A stretch of DNA of 64,000 nucleotides from Paludibacter sp. UBA6032 (GTDB lineage: Bacteria; Bacteroidota; Bacteroidia; Bacteroidales; Paludibacteraceae): positions 65,273 to 129,272 of the forward strand of contig DIZI01000009.1 of the NCBI GenBank assembly GCA_002427885.1. Reading direction: 5' to 3'. This document shows, one piece after another, positions 62,912 to 64,000 of the stretch. The notes beneath the pieces are model-generated. The model worked only from the letters and a program-made list of their open reading frames with translations. It ran no database searches and was not told where the DNA came from. Numbering within the stretch: the stretch's first letter is position 1; each line of letters opens with the position of its first letter. Made by a program: the position numbers and the translations under genes.

Positions 62912-63463
62912 ATGAAAATCAATAATTTACATATAAAACCGAAATTGTCAATTTTTATTTTAAAACTGACTATTGAGTTGACTGCACTCTGCATGTTTGG
63001 AGCATGTCAGGTTGATGACAATGATTTATCAGGTGTTGTAGGATCTAAAGCACCCTATTTTATGCTCACTTCATCGGAAGGCAATCAAATAAATTTATTT
63101 GATTATAAAAATAAGACAGTCGTTTTATTTTTCTTTGGAAACGAAAGTGAATCCAGCAAAGTGGCAGCAAAAGATATTCAAAAAAGGCTTGTTCAGTCAT
63201 ATACAAGCAGAGATGATATTGTATTTTTAGGTCTTGATCACTGGAATGGTGATATGGCATTGGTAAGATCCTTTAAATCATCAACAGGAGTGACTTTTCC
63301 ATTACTTCTTGATGCAGGCAATACTGCAACAAATTATAAAACAACCTACGATCGCTTAGTGATAGTTGACAAAAATGGAAACGTTGTATTCTCGGGCACT
63401 CAAAATGCTTTAGATGATATTGCCACTGTAAAACAAAAAGTAGATATTTTGCTGGCACCCTGA
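62912..63463 (+). CDS. Redoxin/peroxiredoxin-like lipoprotein without the redox cysteines
   Basis: 183 aa from the ATG at 62912 (an upstream ATG at 62891 is also open). A lipoprotein signal (LTALCMFGAC) leads to a thioredoxin-fold AhpC/TSA body: GSKAPYFMLTSSEGNQINL, then TVVLFFFGNESESSKVAAKDI where the family would have WxxxC or CxxC, VFLGLDHW, and VTFPLLLDAGN-type and RLVIVDKNGNVVFSG blocks. The peroxidatic cysteine position holds N-E-S-E, so classical peroxidase activity is unlikely. It may be a structural or binding member of the family. It is convergent with the hydrogenase gene. Confidence 0.72.
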   Translation: MKINNLHIKPKLSIFILKLTIELTALCMFGACQVDDNDLSGVVGSKAPYFMLTSSEGNQINLFDYKNKTVVLFFFGNESESSKVAAKDIQKRLVQSYTSRDDIVFLGLDHWNGDMALVRSFKSSTGVTFPLLLDAGNTATNYKTTYDRLVIVDKNGNVVFSGTQNALDDIATVKQKVDILLAP

Positions 63464-63473
63464 TATCAATGTT

Positions 63474-64000
63474 TTATTCTTCACCCATTGCTTTTTTGAA
63501 TAATTTTTGAGACAATACGTTATCCACTTTTCCACAAGGACCCGTAATGCAACCTCCCTCACAAGCCATAACTTCAATAAAATTTCCCGGAGCTTTTCCT
63601 TTTGCATAAGCCTTTAGTAGTCCAATATTTTTCTTCGTTATATTTGAAACCTGAACAGGTTTTATTCCCAATTGAGGATGCATTTGTTGAATGGCTGAAA
63701 TAACGCCTCCCGATCGTGCAAACCCTTTCCCGGATAATGGTGCGGAAGTGGAAACATGATCAGTTTTATTCATTTCAATGGATAATCCAGAAAAAATGCA
63801 ATCCAATTCTTCGAAAGTAATGATATAATCTATCAGGTCGTTTTCCGCCACCTCTTTTCTTTTGCCAACACATGGCCCAATAAATACAATTTTTGCATCC
63901 GGATATTTTGCTTTAGCCATTTGAGCAGTATAAAACATAGGTGATTTTGTATGTGAAACAAAAGGTTTCATCTCATGTGGATATTCCGGCGATACTGACC
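63474..64000 (-). CDS. [FeFe] hydrogenase, C-terminal part (runs off the window)
   Basis: The frame is open across the right edge: residues SVSPEYPHEMKPFVSHTKSP precede the first visible ATG, so the gene starts beyond 64000. The large-subunit C-terminal domain is clear: FIGPCVGKRKEVA (H-cluster cysteine of the MPC motif), GFARSGGVISAIQQ, and VMACEGGCITGPCGKV (the last two H-cluster cysteines). It is an iron-only hydrogenase or an HydA-like sensory relative. It should reduce protons with ferredoxin or take part in electron bifurcation in an anaerobe. Confidence 0.87.
   Translation of the reverse strand, partial: SVSPEYPHEMKPFVSHTKSPMFYTAQMAKAKYPDAKIVFIGPCVGKRKEVAENDLIDYIITFEELDCIFSGLSIEMNKTDHVSTSAPLSGKGFARSGGVISAIQQMHPQLGIKPVQVSNITKKNIGLLKAYAKGKAPGNFIEVMACEGGCITGPCGKVDNVLSQKLFKKAMGEE

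Overview
The window is a chromosomal segment of a Bacteroidota bacterium, most likely an anaerobic, saccharolytic, propionate-forming member of the Bacteroidales. The evidence is secreted glycoside hydrolases with type IX secretion (T9SS) C-terminal tails, repeated TAnnTTTG -7 promoter boxes (several with TTTG about 20 nt upstream), few Shine-Dalgarno sites, a methylmalonyl-CoA decarboxylase/epimerase operon, and the end of an [FeFe] hydrogenase at the right edge. I found no rRNA, tRNA or CRISPR array.

Layout. 0.2-9.7 kb: a DUF362/ferredoxin protein, two large secreted multi-domain glycoside hydrolases (GH5-CBM-CBM-T9SS, and a clan-A-like barrel with ricin, FN3, LamG and T9SS domains), a small lipoprotein and a conserved 469-aa protein. 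10-30.8 kb: housekeeping and stress genes (YgiQ radical SAM, aldo/keto reductase, acyltransferase, quinone reductase, YyaL, Ada, PIF1-like helicase, CNNM/CorC protein). An eight-gene leftward run at 17.8-22.7 kb (thioredoxin-like, membrane, methyltransferase, DoxX, MarR, MDR reductase, Fe-alcohol dehydrogenase, NAD(P)-binding) looks like a MarR-controlled redox or electrophile-detoxification operon. 30.9-35.9 kb: an accessory region of small same-strand genes separated by structured spacers (nitrilase, lipoprotein, two uracil-DNA-glycosylase-like proteins, a VapBC45-like toxin-antitoxin pair). 35.9-41.9 kb: a type I restriction-modification locus with an HsdM-HsdS fusion and HsdR, interrupted by a REP-associated tyrosine transposase (RAYT) flanked by REP hairpins.

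42-51.6 kb is the least ordinary part. Two inverted copies of a composite repeat carrying the palindrome TCCCGATAGCTATCGGGA (about 43.16-43.45 and 51.30-51.63 kb) bracket about 8 kb. Inside are a tandem duplication of a 328-bp module, a 21-bp hairpin minisatellite that encodes perfect heptads in a + strand ORF, a secreted GH30 enzyme, and a helicase/acetyltransferase/unknown trio.

50.8-64 kb: a MarR-regulated RND efflux system (adaptor, pump, TolC), a small envelope protein, then a leftward operon for the Na+-translocating methylmalonyl-CoA decarboxylase (epimerase, alpha, gamma/OadG, a protein with two tandem biotinyl domains, beta/OadB) with a textbook Bacteroidetes promoter. It ends with a cysteine-less redoxin-like lipoprotein and the C-terminal part of an [FeFe] hydrogenase.

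In metabolic terms, extracellular polysaccharide degradation (GH5, GH30, GH-ricin-LamG) would feed fermentation to propionate with sodium pumping and hydrogenase-linked redox balance. The centre of the window is a defence and mobile-repeat zone.
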